Shown here piece by piece: positions 62,070 to 64,000 of a DNA stretch of 64,000 nucleotides. Origin of the DNA: Symbiodinium natans (lineage: Eukaryota > Sar > Dinophyceae > Suessiales > Symbiodiniaceae); the NCBI GenBank assembly GCA_905221605.1, contig CAJNDS010002151.1, positions 477,501 through 541,500 on the forward strand, in the 5' to 3' direction. Under the pieces are notes generated by a model. That model was not told the DNA's origin, made no database searches, and was given only the letters and a program-made list of their open reading frames with translations. The translations under genes and the position numbers were made by a program. How positions within the stretch are numbered: the first letter of the stretch is position 1; every line of letters begins with the position of its first letter.

Positions 62070-64000
62070 GCAGCGCAGCGAAGCGCCTGCAGAATTCGGT
62101 GCCTGGTTTCAATTGGTTTTGAATTGAGGCAAATTTAAAAACTGCCAATCGCACACAGTCGTTGCTGTCGCGCTCTGCCCAATCCCAATGGCATGAAATG
62201 CCCTAAGGCTCCAAGTATACAAATAGTACCTACATTGGGGTTTAAAGTCTGTAAATAATACCTACTTTGGGCTTTTTGGAGCCTTAGGGATGGGACATGG
62301 GCCTGTATAGAGTCCGGCCTTTGGTTCACGCAAATGGCATCTTCCAAAGCCCACCTTCTCCAAACCTGGACCCTGCGGCTCAAACCAGCCCCTAAACCCT
62401 AAACCCTAAACCCTAAACCCTAAACCCTAAACCCTAAACCCTAAACCCTAAACCCTAAATTAAACTAGCCTCTGAACCCTCATACAGCATGGCCTTCGGC
62501 CCGAAAGCCCCGAAAGAAGAGCCCTTAGAGCCGTAGGGTCCCGAGACCCCAAACCCTGAACCCTAAACCCTCACCCTAAACCCTCCAGTGGGCCAAGCTC
62601 TGAAGAGGCCGGGGGAGGGTTCTATGGACGGTTGTGCGCTCGGCCGCGCGCGGCACCGTAGCCAGACGACCTCCCCTGTGAGCCCAATGCCCAAGTAAGG
62701 AACATACCATAGGGTTTAGGGTTTAGGGTTCAGGGTTCAGGGTTTAGGGTTTAGGGTTTAGTCACAGGCTGAGCCTGGAGTCAAAAGAAGGGTTTAGTCA
62801 CAACACGCATGAGCCCGCCACTTCCCAAAGCGAGGGCATTGGGTTTCCTGGTTCTCGCCCGAACCACCGAGCAGCAAGATGCAAAAAATGAAGCTGGACA
62901 AAAGGGTACTCCTGGGTCTAGTTTCTAGGACCCAGACATGGGTATTTCCCAAAATAGGGAGGTACCCCTTTTATACCCCAAAAAGAATAGAATGCCTTAA
63001 AGGGATCCCCCCAAAAGGCAGAACCCCTGTTTTCGGAAATCCCCATATTTGTTTATACAATGCTTTTTGGGATGTTAGGCCCAAAACCCCTTTGGGGTTT
63101 GGAGTGTTGTGTGATATGGAGGACTCAGACCTGGCAGGGCACTAGCCACAGAGAGTCCCAGTGGGACCCCGGTTTCACTTGACAGAGGTTTTTTGTTTAG
63201 GGTTTAGTGTTTTTGGTATAGGGTTTAGGGTTTAGTTAGGGCTCCAAACCAGCCAAAGAAGCGCCCTGTTTTCGGTGCTTTACGGGTTTCATGGGTTTCG
63301 GGTTGAGCCGTTTCAACCTTGATCCCTGTAACCGGTAAGCCCCTACACGCCCCATCCTCTCCCTAAGCCACATAAGTTCTGTCAGCCAGGCGAACCCTAA
63401 ACCCCCTAAACCCCCTAAACCCCTCAAACCCTACAAATCCTACAAACCCTACAAACCCTACAAACCCTACAAACCCTACAAACCCTACAAACCCTACAAA
63501 CCCTAGACCCTACACCCAAACCCTAACCCTGCAAGCCCTAAACCCTAAACCCGAAACGCTGCAAGCCCTAAACCCTAAACCCTAAACCCTAAACCCCAAA
63601 CCCTAAACCCCAAACCCCAAACCCTAAACCCTAAACCCTAAACCCTAAACCCTGCAAGCCCCAAAGCGCCCCTATTGGGGGTTGCTACCAAGGCCACGCT
63701 GGCACCTCGAACCTCTTGGCTCGACACCTGGACGCGGCCTCAGCTCTCCAGGATGCCAGGAAGGAAGACATTTGTTGGGGGTTTTTTTAGGGTTTAGGGT
63801 TAGGGTTTAGGGATGTAGGGTTTAGGGTTTAGGGCTTAGGGTTTGGGGTTTGGGGTTTGGGGTTTAGGGTTCAGGGTTTAGGGTTTAGGGTTTAGACAGG
63901 AGGGTCTCTTTGAGTAGCTGTAGTTTAAGTCTTTAGCGCTTAAGTGTTTACAGTTCGACTGTGTAGGGTTAGGGACTTCAGTCGGTGTATGCTGTTTGCT
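62070..64000. other. spacer after the transporter and start of a possible next gene
   Basis: After the stop at 62067-62069 come unique sequence, a palindromic stretch (62200-62290, CTAAGGCTCCAAG to its complement), a CCCTAAA array (62390-62460), a nonamer AAACCCTAC array (63428-63505) and mixed telomere-like variants. An AG-bounded island at 63693-63770 reads HAGTSNLLARHLDAASALQD and could be an exon of a further + strand gene. A TATTTCCCAAAATAGGGAGG element lies at about 62920-63050. Nothing else is identified. Confidence 0.4.

Overview
The window reads as nuclear DNA of a dinoflagellate. Five things in the sequence point there. (1) Dozens of plant-type telomere-like arrays, (TTTAGGG)n or (CCCTAAA)n, lie inside introns and spacers. 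(2) Gene models only work with very short exons and mostly GC-AG or GA-AG introns. (3) Every recognisable gene is on the + strand, as in unidirectional dinoflagellate gene clusters. (4) A degenerate copy of the dinoflagellate spliced leader sits at 1370-1396. (5) Many small terminal-inverted-repeat (TIR) elements recur in introns. The species cannot be named from this.

Layout. 128-5345: 3' part of a nitrile hydratase alpha-subunit gene, three exons seen, 5' part outside the window. Its last intron holds an inserted, reverse-transcribed mRNA-like element (1265-4698) with a head-to-head inverted 5' end, a RING-like ORF, a frame-broken ORF and an A-rich 3' end. 6339-10434: a GH18 (chitinase-like) gene in about 14 exons. 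10435-16576: repeat-rich spacer. 16577-24920: a loose set of Glu/Gln-rich exon-like segments, probably one coiled-coil gene. 26398-27252: a single-exon CCCH zinc-finger protein. 28796-32634: a DUF962/Mpo1-like membrane protein in nine exons (294 codons, frame-consistent). 34911-40019: an unrecognised membrane protein made of two tandem repeats of about 136 residues, eight exons (272 codons, frame-consistent). 40020-50438: repeat-rich region with a few exon-like segments. 50439-62069: a major facilitator transporter of the metabolite:H+ symporter (ProP-like) type, about 20 exons. 62070-64000: spacer and the possible start of another gene.

The genes do not form an obvious pathway; they look like unrelated housekeeping or metabolic genes in one directional cluster. 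The most interesting system is how introns seem to be made. Several introns are flanked by direct repeats of exon sequence (17 bp at 34920/35027; 4 bp around a TIR element at 37841-38078; 8 bp at 30753/30855). The two halves of the duplicated gene at 34911-40019 share almost no intron positions, so at least five introns appear to have been gained after the duplication. The non-GT donors (GC, GA) often fall inside these repeated target sequences. This fits introner-type insertion of small DNA elements, with telomere-like repeats filling many of the introns.

All models were made by eye; exon ends marked as unresolved need transcript data.
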